Under the pieces are notes generated by a model. It searched no databases, was not told the origin of the DNA, and saw only the letters and a program-made list of their open reading frames with translations. DNA of 64,000 bases from positions 186,001-250,000 of the forward strand of contig NZ_JOEV01000007.1 in the NCBI RefSeq assembly GCF_000721105.1, read 5' to 3'. The translations under genes were made by a program, and so were the position numbers. How positions within the stretch are numbered: position 1 is the first letter of the stretch; each line of letters opens with the position of its first letter. Below are positions 7,573 to 15,730 of this stretch, one piece after another. Source of the DNA: Streptomyces cellulosae. GTDB lineage: Bacteria > Actinomycetota > Actinomycetes > Streptomycetales > Streptomycetaceae.

Positions 7573-8871
7573 ATGGCAGCCGAAAGCCCCTCCGAAGGCG
7601 CCGCCCGCTCGTCCGAAGCGCTCGCCCGCCTCGCCGAGGAACGCGTCGACCACCGCTTCAAGGGCCTCCCCCCGGACGCCGACGGCCTGACCGTCGGCGA
7701 GCTGACCGGCCGGCGCCGCAACCTCTTCACGGACGGCTTCGCCACGCCCGTACTGTCCCTCTCCGCCGAGCGCCTGGAGCACAACCTGCGGCTCATGGAG
7801 ACGTACGCGACCCGCCACGGCCTCGCGTTCGCCCCGCACGGCAAGACCTCCATGGCCCCGCAGCTCTTCCAGCGGCAGATCGAGCGCGGGGCGTGGGGCA
7901 TCACCCTCGCGGTGCCGCACCAGGTGCGGGTGGCCCGCGCCTTCGGCGTCCAGCGGGTCTTCCTCGCGAACGAACTCGTCGACCCGGCCGCCCTGCGCTG
8001 GATCTCCGCCGAGCTCGACGCCGACGACGACTTCCGTCTCGTCTGCTACGTCGACTCGGTACGCGGGGTCGAGCTGATGGACGAGGCCCTGCGCGGAGCC
8101 CGCCGCCCGCTCGACGTCGTCGTGGAACTGGCCGCCGGCGAGGGCGCCCGTACCGGAGTCCGTACGGAGGCTCAGTGCGCGGCGGTCGCGGACGCGGTGG
8201 CCGGGACCCGGACGCTACGACTGGTCGGCGTCGCCGGTTACGAGGGCGAGGTTCCGCGGGCCGACCCGGAGCGCGTGCGCGCCTGGCTGCGGCGGCTGGT
8301 CGCGCTCGCCGTCGACTTCGACAAGGCGGGACGGTTCGCGCACACGGACGAGATCGTCGTCAGCGCGGGCGGCAGCGCCTGGTTCGACGCGGTCGCCGAC
8401 GTCTTCGCGGAGATCCCCGAACTGTCCTGTCCCGTCCTGAGGTTGCTGCGTTCCGGCGCCTACGTCTCGCACGACGACGGCCACTACCGCAAGATCACTC
8501 CGTTCAACCGGGTCCCCGAGGAGGGCGCGCTGGAGCCGGCGTTCCGGCTGTGGACGCAGGTGGTGTCCCGGCCGTCCGCCGAGCAGGCGTTCCTGAACGC
8601 GGGCAAGCGGGACGCGGCGTACGACCTTGACCTGCCCTTCGCCCAGGTCGTCCGGCGGGACGGCACCGAACGCCCGGCGACCGGCATCGAGGTCACCGCG
8701 CTCTCCGACCAGCACGCCTGGCTGCGTACCGGCCCCGAGGCGGACCTGGAGGTCGGCGACTGGGTCGGCCTCGGCCTGTCCCACCCGTGCACGTCGTTCG
8801 ACAAGTGGCAGCTGATCCCCGTCGCCGAGGCGGACGGGACGGTCGTCGAGTACATCCGCACGTTCTTCTAG
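7573..8871 (+). CDS. PLP-dependent amino-acid deaminase / D-serine dehydratase-like (D-threonine aldolase fold)
   Basis: A 432-residue fold-type III PLP enzyme. The PLP lysine is K91 in FAPHGKTSMAP, inside an alanine-racemase-like barrel. The C-terminal D-serine dehydratase-like domain carries the metal-binding pair H404/C406 (SHPCTSFDKW). Members deaminate D-serine and related amino acids or cleave D-threonine; exact substrate is open. A GGGAGG lies 4 nt before the ATG at 7573, so this start is preferred over an ATG at 7546 inside the operator. Divergent from the kinase-iclR-ridA operon and followed after 63 bp by a D-aminoacylase, it completes a D-amino-acid degradation set. Its 3' end, including the stop codon, is tandemly duplicated. 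Confidence 0.87.
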   Translation: MAAESPSEGAARSSEALARLAEERVDHRFKGLPPDADGLTVGELTGRRRNLFTDGFATPVLSLSAERLEHNLRLMETYATRHGLAFAPHGKTSMAPQLFQRQIERGAWGITLAVPHQVRVARAFGVQRVFLANELVDPAALRWISAELDADDDFRLVCYVDSVRGVELMDEALRGARRPLDVVVELAAGEGARTGVRTEAQCAAVADAVAGTRTLRLVGVAGYEGEVPRADPERVRAWLRRLVALAVDFDKAGRFAHTDEIVVSAGGSAWFDAVADVFAEIPELSCPVLRLLRSGAYVSHDDGHYRKITPFNRVPEEGALEPAFRLWTQVVSRPSAEQAFLNAGKRDAAYDLDLPFAQVVRRDGTERPATGIEVTALSDQHAWLRTGPEADLEVGDWVGLGLSHPCTSFDKWQLIPVAEADGTVVEYIRTFF

Positions 8872-8926
8872 TCGGGTACATCCGTACGTTCTTCTAGTCG
8901 GGTACATCCGTACGTTCTTCTGAGGG
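8851..8926. repeat. 26-bp tandem repeat x3 spanning the deaminase stop codon
   Basis: The last 21 nt of the deaminase gene plus 5 nt of spacer are repeated in tandem at 8851-8876 and 8877-8902, with a third, partly diverged copy at 8903-8926. Copies 1 and 2 contain the TAG stop; copy 3 has TGA in its place. Copies differ by one base in the first 20 nt (CCGCACG versus CCGTACG). Confidence 0.9.
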
Positions 8927-8934
8927 GTTCGGGC

Positions 8935-10557
8935 ATGGAAGAGCTCGTCATCCGGGACGCGGACGTCGTGGACGGCACCGGCGGTCCGTCGTACCGCGCC
9001 GACGTGGTCGTCGACGGCGGCCGGATCGTGGGAATCGTCCAGGAGGCCGCGGCGGCCGGCTGCCAGCGCCCCAAGGCCCGCCGGGAACTGGACGCCGAGG
9101 GGCTCGCCCTCTCCCCCGGCTTCATCGACATGCACGCGCACAGCGACCTCGCCCTGCTCCGCGACCCCGACCACAGCGCCAAGGCCGCGCAGGGCGTCAC
9201 GCTGGAGGTCCTCGGCCAGGACGGGCTGTCGTACGCCCCGGTGGACGACCGGACCCGGGACGAGGTCCGCCGGGCCATCACCGGCTGGAACGGCGACGGC
9301 GAGGACATCGACTTCGACTGGCGGTCGGTCGGCGAGTACCTCGACCGGCTCGACTCCGGCTTCGACGGCCAGGGCATCGCCGTCAACGCCGCCTACCTCA
9401 TCCCGCAGGGCACGGTCCGCGCGCTCGCCGTCGGCTGGGCCGACCGCGAGGCGACGCCGCGGGAGCTGGACCGCATGCGGCAGTTGGTCGCCCAGGGCAT
9501 GGAGCAGGGCGCCGTCGGCATGTCCTCGGGCCTCACCTACACCCCCGGCATGTACGCCGAGGACGCCGAACTCACCGAGCTGTGCCGGGTGGTGGCGCGG
9601 TACGGCGGCTACTACTGCCCGCATCACCGGTCGTACGGGGCCGGGGCGTTGCGGGCGTACGAGGAGATGGTGGCCCTCACCCGGGAGGCCGGCTGCCCCC
9701 TCCATCTCGCCCACGCCACCATGAACTTCGGTGTGAACAAGGGGCGGGCGCCCGAACTGCTGTCCCTCCTGGACGACGCGCTCGCCGCCGGAGCCGACAT
9801 CAGCCTCGACACGTACCCCTACACCCCCGGCTCCACCACGCTCGTGGCGCTGCTGCCGAGCTGGGCGAGCGAGGGCGGACCGGAGGAGATCCTGCGGCGG
9901 CTCGCGGACGACGGGACCGCGGAGCGCATCCGGCACCACCTGGAGGTCGTCGGCGCGGACGGCTGCCACGGGGTGCCCGTGGAGTGGGACACGATCGAGA
10001 TCTCGGGTGTGACGAGCCCCGTGCTGGCTGACCACGTCGGCCGTACGGTCCAGGAGTCGGCGGACCGGCTCGGCGAGGCGCCCTGGGTCACCGCCCGCCG
10101 CCTCCTCCTCGACGACCGGCTCGGGACGACGATCCTCCAGCACGTCGGACACGAGGAGAACGTGCGGGCGATCATGCGGCACCGCGTGCACACCGGCGGC
10201 TCCGACGGCATCCTCCAGGGCGCCAAGCCGCACCCGCGGGCGTACGGCACGTTCCCGCAGTACCTCGGCCGGTACGTACGGGAGTTGGGTGTGCTGTCCC
10301 TGGAGGAGTGCGTCGCCCACCTCACCGCCCGCCCGGCGGCCCGGCTGCGGCTGCCGGACCGCGGGCTGGTCCGCGAGGGGTACCGGGCGGACCTGGTGCT
10401 GTTCGACCCGGCCACGGTGGCGGCGGGGTCGAGTTTCGAGAACCCGCGGGTGCTCCCGACGGGCATCCCGTACGTCCTGGTCGACGGCCGTTTCGTGATC
10501 GAGGACGGCCGCCGGACGGACGTACTGGCGGGGCGGGCGGTGCGCAGGAGTCCGTAG
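8935..10557 (+). CDS. N-acyl-D-amino-acid deacylase (D-aminoacylase), amidohydrolase superfamily
   Basis: A 540-residue metal-dependent hydrolase. The amidohydrolase signature GFIDMHAHSD gives metal ligands H67 and H69. CPHHRS and LHLAHAT supply further metal/active-site histidines, and the C-terminal beta-sandwich closes with LVLFDPATVAAG and the IPYVLVDGRFVI end typical of D-aminoacylases. The enzyme would release free D-amino acids from N-acyl-D-amino acids, feeding the deaminase 63 bp upstream with which it is probably co-transcribed. A GAGGGGTTCGGGC precedes the ATG. Dihydropyrimidinase-like relatives are the main alternative, but the length and ends favour D-aminoacylase. Confidence 0.9.
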   Translation: MEELVIRDADVVDGTGGPSYRADVVVDGGRIVGIVQEAAAAGCQRPKARRELDAEGLALSPGFIDMHAHSDLALLRDPDHSAKAAQGVTLEVLGQDGLSYAPVDDRTRDEVRRAITGWNGDGEDIDFDWRSVGEYLDRLDSGFDGQGIAVNAAYLIPQGTVRALAVGWADREATPRELDRMRQLVAQGMEQGAVGMSSGLTYTPGMYAEDAELTELCRVVARYGGYYCPHHRSYGAGALRAYEEMVALTREAGCPLHLAHATMNFGVNKGRAPELLSLLDDALAAGADISLDTYPYTPGSTTLVALLPSWASEGGPEEILRRLADDGTAERIRHHLEVVGADGCHGVPVEWDTIEISGVTSPVLADHVGRTVQESADRLGEAPWVTARRLLLDDRLGTTILQHVGHEENVRAIMRHRVHTGGSDGILQGAKPHPRAYGTFPQYLGRYVRELGVLSLEECVAHLTARPAARLRLPDRGLVREGYRADLVLFDPATVAAGSSFENPRVLPTGIPYVLVDGRFVIEDGRRTDVLAGRAVRRSP

Positions 10558-10578
10558 GGCTCAGGGATCGTCGACGGG

Positions 10579-11433
10579 CTACGGCTTGGGCAGGGTGCAG
10601 CCGCTCCGGCTCAGGTCGAGCTTGTTGTCGAGGCCGAAGCAGGCCGGGATCTGGTAGGTCTCCTGGGCGTAGTTGATGCCCTTGCGGACGGTGACGGTGC
10701 CGTTGGCGTCGACCTCGCAGGGGTTGTTGTCGGTGCAGCGGCCGCCGTCCTCGTTGCCGGTGTTGTTGACGGCGACGACCTTGCCGGTGGCGTTGTCGAC
10801 GACGGGCGAGCCCGAGGTCCCGCCGATGGTCTGGCAGGCGGAGGTGTAGCGGACCGAGTCCTTCCAGGTCCACTCGCCTTCCTTGAGGCGGTAGGCGAAG
10901 CCGTCGACGTTGCAGGCGTACGTCCGCTTCCAGTAGCCGGAGACGACCGTGATGGCGGTGCCGGCGGTCGGGTGCGTGTCGTTCAAGGTGAGCGCGGAGA
11001 TGCCGTACGAGCTCTTGATCTGCGCGTACGTGGTGGTGAGCTGGTACAGCGAGACGTCCGTGTCGGTCATCGTCGCGTACGCGATCTTGCTGGCGCGCAG
11101 GGTGCCGAGCCGGCTGCCGGCGGAGTTGAGCAGGCCGAAGGTGCGGGTGGAGGGCTGGTCGACGACGACCTCGCCGGCCGCCGGGAACCCGGTCTCCAGG
11201 CAGTGGCCGTTCGACATCACGAGCGCCGGGTCGTCGTCCTCGGAACCCGGGAAGCGGACCACCGAGCCGGAACAGTTGCTGAGCGAGACGGTTCCGGCGA
11301 AGGTGACCGCCTTGATCGCGGGAGCGGCGACAGCTTCGGCCGACGCGGGGGCCGCGGGCGCCGCGACCGCCGGTGCCGCGCCGGTTCCGGCGACCACCAG
11401 GGCGAAGAGCGCGGCGACGAGAGGCTTTCTCAT
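10579..11433 (-). CDS. Secreted trypsin-like serine protease (S1 family)
   Basis: A 284-residue exported protease. A signal peptide (residues 1-25, MRKPLVAALFALVVAG) is followed by an Ala/Pro-rich linker. The catalytic triad is visible: H77 in MSNGHCLE, D126 in TDTDVSLYQL, S207 in GGTSGSPVV. GTSGSP instead of GDSGGP is common in bacterial S1-like peptidases. Paired cysteines (C54/C78, C174/C200) suggest disulphides. A GAGGGGA lies about 8 nt before the ATG. It is convergent with the D-aminoacylase (21-bp gap), downstream of an unrelated anchored protein, and probably has its own promoter in the 149-bp gap upstream. Confidence 0.88.
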   Translation of the reverse strand: MRKPLVAALFALVVAGTGAAPAVAAPAAPASAEAVAAPAIKAVTFAGTVSLSNCSGSVVRFPGSEDDDPALVMSNGHCLETGFPAAGEVVVDQPSTRTFGLLNSAGSRLGTLRASKIAYATMTDTDVSLYQLTTTYAQIKSSYGISALTLNDTHPTAGTAITVVSGYWKRTYACNVDGFAYRLKEGEWTWKDSVRYTSACQTIGGTSGSPVVDNATGKVVAVNNTGNEDGGRCTDNNPCEVDANGTVTVRKGINYAQETYQIPACFGLDNKLDLSRSGCTLPKP

Positions 11434-11582
11434 GTGGGGGGTCCCCTCTATATGACGAGGGTGACCGGAGATCTTCCGGTCACCCGCAGTTCGGTCATGC
11501 GCAGTGCTGTCATGCGATTTTGTCATGCGCATTGTCAATGGAGGGGCGTGCGGAAGCAAGGAGTTCTGTTCGGCCTGTGCCG

Positions 11583-12287
11583 TTACTTGGGGCCCTTCGT
11601 ACTGCCGTGCCCGCGCCCCTTGCCGGTGGAGTTGCCCGGTCCGGAGGTGGCCGGGTCGTTCGAGGCCGGCACGGCGGAAGCGGCCGCCGAGGTGGGGCCG
11701 GTCGTCGGCTCGCCCGTGTACGACGGGGGCGCGGTGGCGCCGGCCCGCGTCACATCCGCCGTGGTCCCCCCGACGACCGTGACGGCCGTCGCCCCGGCGC
11801 CCGGAGCGTCGGACGGGACCACCGGACCGGCCGAGGAAGCCGCGCCGGTCGGGCCGGTGGGGCCGGTGGGCTCGTCCGGCACCGACCGTGCGCCGCCGCT
11901 CTTCGTGTGCTGGGCCCCGCCCGAGGAGGACCCCGAGAACGAGAACCCGGCGATCAGCGCCACGGCGGACACCCCCACCGCGCCGACGGCGACCAGGGTG
12001 CGGAGCGAGGGCCGTCCGGCCGGCTTCCGCCGCGCCCGGCGCCGCCCCCGACCGGCACCACCGCGGGCCGGGGCCGGGGCGTCGACGGCCACGGAGGGCA
12101 GCTCGCGGGTCTGGTCGTAGGCGTTCTGCCAGCCGTGCGCGGCCGCCGGATCGGCGTACGCCTCGTACAGGGGCGTCGCCTCGGCCCGCGGGTGGTACAC
12201 GTTCGGCGACCCCGGGAACTCGACACTCTCCCGGGTGACCTCGGGAACGCCGTACGCGTCGTCGTCGTGCTGCGGTGGCCTGGCCAT
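11583..12287 (-). CDS. Single-pass membrane protein with long disordered Pro/Thr/Gly-rich tail
   Basis: A 234-residue protein of unknown function. Residues 1-75 are polar, with a conserved-looking stretch (VEFPGSPNVYHPRAEATPLYEAYADPAAAHGWQNAY, given here only as its two ends VEFPGSPN and GWQNAY). An Arg-rich segment follows, then one transmembrane helix at about residues 99-118. The remaining 115 residues are low-complexity Thr/Pro/Gly/Ser, likely outside the membrane. The ATG at 12287 is divergent from the AlaT-type aminotransferase (126 bp between the starts). Such anchored disordered proteins are frequent in Streptomyces; I do not recognise a family function. Confidence 0.65.
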   Translation of the reverse strand: MARPPQHDDDAYGVPEVTRESVEFPGSPNVYHPRAEATPLYEAYADPAAAHGWQNAYDQTRELPSVAVDAPAPARGGAGRGRRRARRKPAGRPSLRTLVAVGAVGVSAVALIAGFSFSGSSSGGAQHTKSGGARSVPDEPTGPTGPTGAASSAGPVVPSDAPGAGATAVTVVGGTTADVTRAGATAPPSYTGEPTTGPTSAAASAVPASNDPATSGPGNSTGKGRGHGSTKGPK

Positions 12288-12413
12288 GGCCGCGCATTCT
12301 AGGGACGGAGGGGGCCGGTGGGACAGCCGTCGGCGATACCCGCCCAAACCGCCACGTCTCAAGTGGCGGAAAACACGACCCGGCGAGCGTTACCGAGCCG
12401 TAAGCTCCCAGAC

Positions 12414-13625
12414 ATGCAGGTGATCCAGTCGACCAAGCTCGCCAACGTCTGTTACGAGATCCGGGGCCCGGTTCTCGAGGAGGCGATGCGCCTGGAAGCG
12501 GCAGGGCACCGCATCCTCAAGCTCAACACCGGCAACCCGGCCGCGTTCGGCTTCGAGTGCCCGCCGGAGATCCTGGAGGACATCCTCCGCAACGTGTCGT
12601 CGGCGCACGGCTACGGCGACGCCAAGGGCCTGCTCGCCGCGCGGCGGGCGGTCGTCATGCACAACCAGACTCTCGGCATCGAGACGGACGTCGAGCACGT
12701 CTTCATCGGCAACGGCGTCTCCGAGCTGATCGTGATGGCGATGCAGGGACTGCTGGACGACGGGGACGAGGTCCTCGTACCGGCGCCCGACTATCCGCTG
12801 TGGACCGCCGCCGTGTCCCTGTCCGGCGGCACCGCCGTGCACTACCGGTGCGACGAGCAGTCCGACTGGATGCCCGACCTCGCGGACGTGGAGCGGAAGG
12901 TCACCGACCGCACCAAGGCCCTCGTCATCATCAACCCGAACAACCCGACCGGCGCGGTATACGACGAGGCGATGCTGCGGGGCCTGACCGACATCGCCCG
13001 CCGGCACAACCTGCTGGTCTGCTCGGACGAGATCTACGACAAGATCCTGTACGACGACGCCACGCACACCCCGACCGCCAAGGTCGCCCCCGACCTGCTC
13101 ACCCTCACCTTCAACGGGATGTCCAAGGCGTACCGGGTCGCCGGTTACCGAGTCGGATGGATGTCGATCTCCGGGCCGCGCGCGCACGCCGACTCCTACA
13201 TCGAGGGCCTGACGATCCTGGCCAACATGCGCCTGTGCGCGAACATGCCGGGCCAGCACGGGGTCGTCGCCGCGCTCAGCGGGCGGCAGACCATCAACGA
13301 CCTGGTACTGCCGGGCGGACGCCTGCGGGAGCAGCGGGATCTCGCGTACGAGCTGCTGACCCAGATCCCGGGCGTGAGCTGTGTGAAGCCGAAGGGGGCG
13401 CTGTATCTCTTCCCGCGCCTGGACCCGCAGGTCTTCAAGATCAAGGACGACCGGCGGATGGTCCTGGACCTGCTCCGGCAGGAGAAGATCATGGTCGTCC
13501 AGGGCACCGGCTTCAACTGGCCCGAACCGGACCACTTCCGGGTCGTGACCCTGCCGACGGTCGCCGACCTGCGGTCGGCGATCACCCGGATCGGCACCTT
13601 CCTGGACGGCTACAGCCAGCCCTGA
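12414..13625 (+). CDS. AlaT/AlaA-type pyridoxal-phosphate aminotransferase
   Basis: A 403-residue fold-type I (class I/II) aminotransferase. The PLP lysine is K238 in FNGMSKAYRVAG, cofactor contacts are at NPNNPTG (174-180) and SDEIYD, and the N-terminal LKLNTGNPAAFGFECP is the hallmark of the AlaA/AlaT group that makes alanine from pyruvate and glutamate. The ATG at 12414 has no ribosome-binding site, but TAAGCT lies 7 nt upstream (12401-12406), the arrangement of a leaderless transcript. It is divergent from the disordered membrane protein and 68 bp from the next gene, which has its own promoter. Confidence 0.9.
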   Translation: MQVIQSTKLANVCYEIRGPVLEEAMRLEAAGHRILKLNTGNPAAFGFECPPEILEDILRNVSSAHGYGDAKGLLAARRAVVMHNQTLGIETDVEHVFIGNGVSELIVMAMQGLLDDGDEVLVPAPDYPLWTAAVSLSGGTAVHYRCDEQSDWMPDLADVERKVTDRTKALVIINPNNPTGAVYDEAMLRGLTDIARRHNLLVCSDEIYDKILYDDATHTPTAKVAPDLLTLTFNGMSKAYRVAGYRVGWMSISGPRAHADSYIEGLTILANMRLCANMPGQHGVVAALSGRQTINDLVLPGGRLREQRDLAYELLTQIPGVSCVKPKGALYLFPRLDPQVFKIKDDRRMVLDLLRQEKIMVVQGTGFNWPEPDHFRVVTLPTVADLRSAITRIGTFLDGYSQP

Positions 13626-13632
13626 CAGCCTT

Positions 13633-13662
13633 TTCAACTTTAGACGAGTTCTAAGCTAGGAT
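13633..13662 (+). promoter_or_regulatory. Promoter with TTAGA-N5-TCTAA dyad in the spacer
   Basis: TTCAAC (13633-13638) and TAGGAT (13657-13662) are spaced 18 bp. The spacer contains the interrupted palindrome TTAGA-CGAGT-TCTAA (13640-13654). A perfect GGAGG ribosome-binding site follows at 13681. A repressor binding here would block the promoter. The dyad has the look of a Fur/PerR-class site, but this is a guess. Confidence 0.55.
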
Positions 13663-13692
13663 GGTTTCCTGACAGTTTCAGGAGGCCATCCC

Positions 13693-14121
13693 ATGTACGA
13701 ACCGATCCGCACCAAGTCGGTCCACAGCACGATGGCCGACACCACCGCGGACTTCCCGCACCGTTCCCGTGAGGAAGAACTGGACATCCAGCTCGCGAGC
13801 CACCTCGCCGCGCTGCTCGCCGTCACGGACGAGCTGCGGGCCCTGGCGCCCTCCGCGGACCTGGACACCGCGGCCGACCGGCTCGCCGGGCAGGTCTGCC
13901 GCCTGCGGGGCGGCCGTACGCCGGCCCGCGCGGTGGCCGTCGGCGGGCGGCGCGAGTCACAGGTCATGCCGCTGCACCGGCGGGCCCATGCCCTGGCCGG
14001 ACGGGCACTGGTCGTCGCCGCGTCCCGCGCCGACACGGCCGCGGCGATCCTGAGCGCCGAGCGCATGGACGCACACGCCGCCGCGCTGCCCGAGCCGAGG
14101 GAACTCACCGCGGCCGGCTGA
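13693..14121 (+). CDS. Small conserved Streptomyces protein of unknown function
   Basis: A 142-residue soluble, mostly helical protein (EEELDIQLASHLAALLAVTDELRAL; second helical half REALAG-like segments around HRRAHALAGRALVVAASRADT). No signal peptide, membrane helix or catalytic motif is visible. GGAGG sits 7 nt before the ATG, so it should be well translated. It is preceded by a clear promoter with an operator-like dyad, implying regulated expression. Downstream, 215 bp separate it from the glycosyltransferase fusion; that gap contains only a weak GACCC/GGGTC hairpin near the stop. Not recognised as any named family. Confidence 0.7.
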   Translation: MYEPIRTKSVHSTMADTTADFPHRSREEELDIQLASHLAALLAVTDELRALAPSADLDTAADRLAGQVCRLRGGRTPARAVAVGGRRESQVMPLHRRAHALAGRALVVAASRADTAAAILSAERMDAHAAALPEPRELTAAG

Positions 14122-14336
14122 CCCTCTCGGGTCCCCATGAGCGGCCCCGGTCCGCGTGCACCCACAGCGACGCGCGGACCGGGCGCCCTGTTTGTCAGAA
14201 GATCCCCCTGCGTACATTCGGGTGGACCGCGCCCCCCACGTTCCCGCCAAGCGGCGGCACCGTCGGTACGGCCTCGTACCGTCGAGGGGACATGGCACTC
14301 GTCCACGAGATGCGACGCGGCAGCAGGGAGCATCAG

Positions 14337-15611
14337 ATGACGTCGACCGCGACACCCAGGTTCTCCGTCTTCACCCCCAGCCACCGGCCCCGTTTCCTCG
14401 ATGAGTGCCTGGCGACCCTGCAGGCGCAGACCTGTTCGGACTGGGAGTGGATCGTCCTGCTCAACAACGGCGCCCGGTGGCGGCCGGAGCAGCCCGACGA
14501 GAGAGTCCGGGTGGAGATCGCCGACGAGGTCGTCGGTGTCGGAGCGGCGAAGCGCAGGGCCTGCGAACTGGCGCGCGGCGAGATCCTCGTGGAACTCGAC
14601 CACGACGACCTGCTGGCGAAGGCGTGCCTGGCGGAACTCGGCAAGGCCTTCGACGCGCATCCCGACGTCGTGTTCGTCTACAGCAACACCGCACAGATCG
14701 CGGAGGACGGGAAGCGCGACGACAGCCGTTTCAACGAGGAGCACGGCTGGCACTACGAGGACGTGCGCGTGGACGGACGCAAGCTGCTCCAAGTCAGGTC
14801 CATGGCTCCGACCCCGCACAACGTCGCCTACATCTGGTACGCGCCCAACCACGTGCGGGCGTTCCGCAAGGACGCCTACGACAAGGCCGGCGGGTACGAC
14901 GCGGCTCGCACGGTGCTGGACGACCAGGACCTGATGTGCCGTCTGTTCCACCTCGGCGACTTCCACCACATCCCCCGCTGTCTGTACCTCCAGCGGATGC
15001 ACCCGGCCAACACCCAGCGCGACCCGGAGATCAACGCGCACATCCAGCGCGAGACGGTCGCCCTGTACGACAAGTACATCGAGGCCAACGCCCTCGCCTG
15101 GACCTACCGGAGGGGACTCGTCGCACTGGACCTCGGCGCGGCCCGCCGCAAGCCGCCCGGCTACGTGGGCGTGGACAAGTACCCGGCGGAGGGCGTCGAC
15201 ATCGTCGCGACCCTGCCCGGCAGGGTGGACCTGCCCGACGACTCCGTGGGCCTGATGCGGGCCGTGAACTTCCTCGAGCACGTGCCCGCGAAGGTGCCGC
15301 TGATCAACGAGCTGTACCGGCTGCTGGCACCCGGCGGCATGCTCCTCACGGTCACCCCCAGCTCCGACGGCCGGGGCGCGTACCAGGACCCGAATCACGT
15401 CGCGTACTACAACGAGAACTCGTTCTGGTACTACACGGACAACCACTACCGCGCCTTCGTGCCCGATCTGGAGGCGCGCTTCCAGAGTTCGCGGCTTGCC
15501 ACCTTCTTCCCGTCCGAGTGGCACTCCGAGAAGAACATCTCGTACGTGCTCGCCAACCTCATCGCGGTGAAGGACGGCGCCGAACGGTGCGGCGGCCCGC
15601 TGCTGGTGTAG
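14337..15611 (+). CDS. Glycosyltransferase family 2 - SAM methyltransferase fusion
   Basis: A 424-residue two-domain cytosolic protein. Residues 8-230 are a GT-A/GT2 domain with FSVFTPSHRPRFLDECLATL at the nucleotide-sugar site and the DxD-type metal motif ELDHDD (D88, D90). Residues from about 262 resemble a class I methyltransferase: VALDLGAARRKPPGYVGVD gives the SAM loop, LPDDSVGLMRAVNFLEHV the middle strands, and LYRLLAPGGMLLTVTPS the post-motif helix and strand. The family core lacks a membrane segment, so it probably decorates a soluble or lipid-linked acceptor. I use the ATG at 14337, 6 nt after AGGGAG, rather than one at 14292. It stands alone, with a strong terminator behind it. Confidence 0.82.
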   Translation: MTSTATPRFSVFTPSHRPRFLDECLATLQAQTCSDWEWIVLLNNGARWRPEQPDERVRVEIADEVVGVGAAKRRACELARGEILVELDHDDLLAKACLAELGKAFDAHPDVVFVYSNTAQIAEDGKRDDSRFNEEHGWHYEDVRVDGRKLLQVRSMAPTPHNVAYIWYAPNHVRAFRKDAYDKAGGYDAARTVLDDQDLMCRLFHLGDFHHIPRCLYLQRMHPANTQRDPEINAHIQRETVALYDKYIEANALAWTYRRGLVALDLGAARRKPPGYVGVDKYPAEGVDIVATLPGRVDLPDDSVGLMRAVNFLEHVPAKVPLINELYRLLAPGGMLLTVTPSSDGRGAYQDPNHVAYYNENSFWYYTDNHYRAFVPDLEARFQSSRLATFFPSEWHSEKNISYVLANLIAVKDGAERCGGPLLV

Positions 15612-15631
15612 GGCCCACACGCAGACGATGA

Positions 15632-15661
15632 GTGCCCACGGGGCCGAAGCCCCGGGGGCAC
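15632..15661. terminator. Bidirectional terminator hairpin
   Basis: GTGCCC-AC-GGGGC-CGAA-GCCCC-GG-GGGCAC forms an 11-bp stem with one internal AC/GG mismatch and a CGAA tetraloop. It lies between the convergent glycosyltransferase fusion and collagen-like gene and can serve both. Confidence 0.8.
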
Positions 15662-15730
15662 CCATCGCTCATCTCCCGCGTTTCCGAGCTCGGGGAGGCC
15701 GGTACCGCACCACCCCTCGCCGGGGGGACG

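Noticed and set aside
14122..14336. Search for a small gene or RNA between the small conserved gene and the glycosyltransferase fusion
   Set aside because: No open frame with a ribosome-binding site, and only a 5-bp hairpin; left unannotated.
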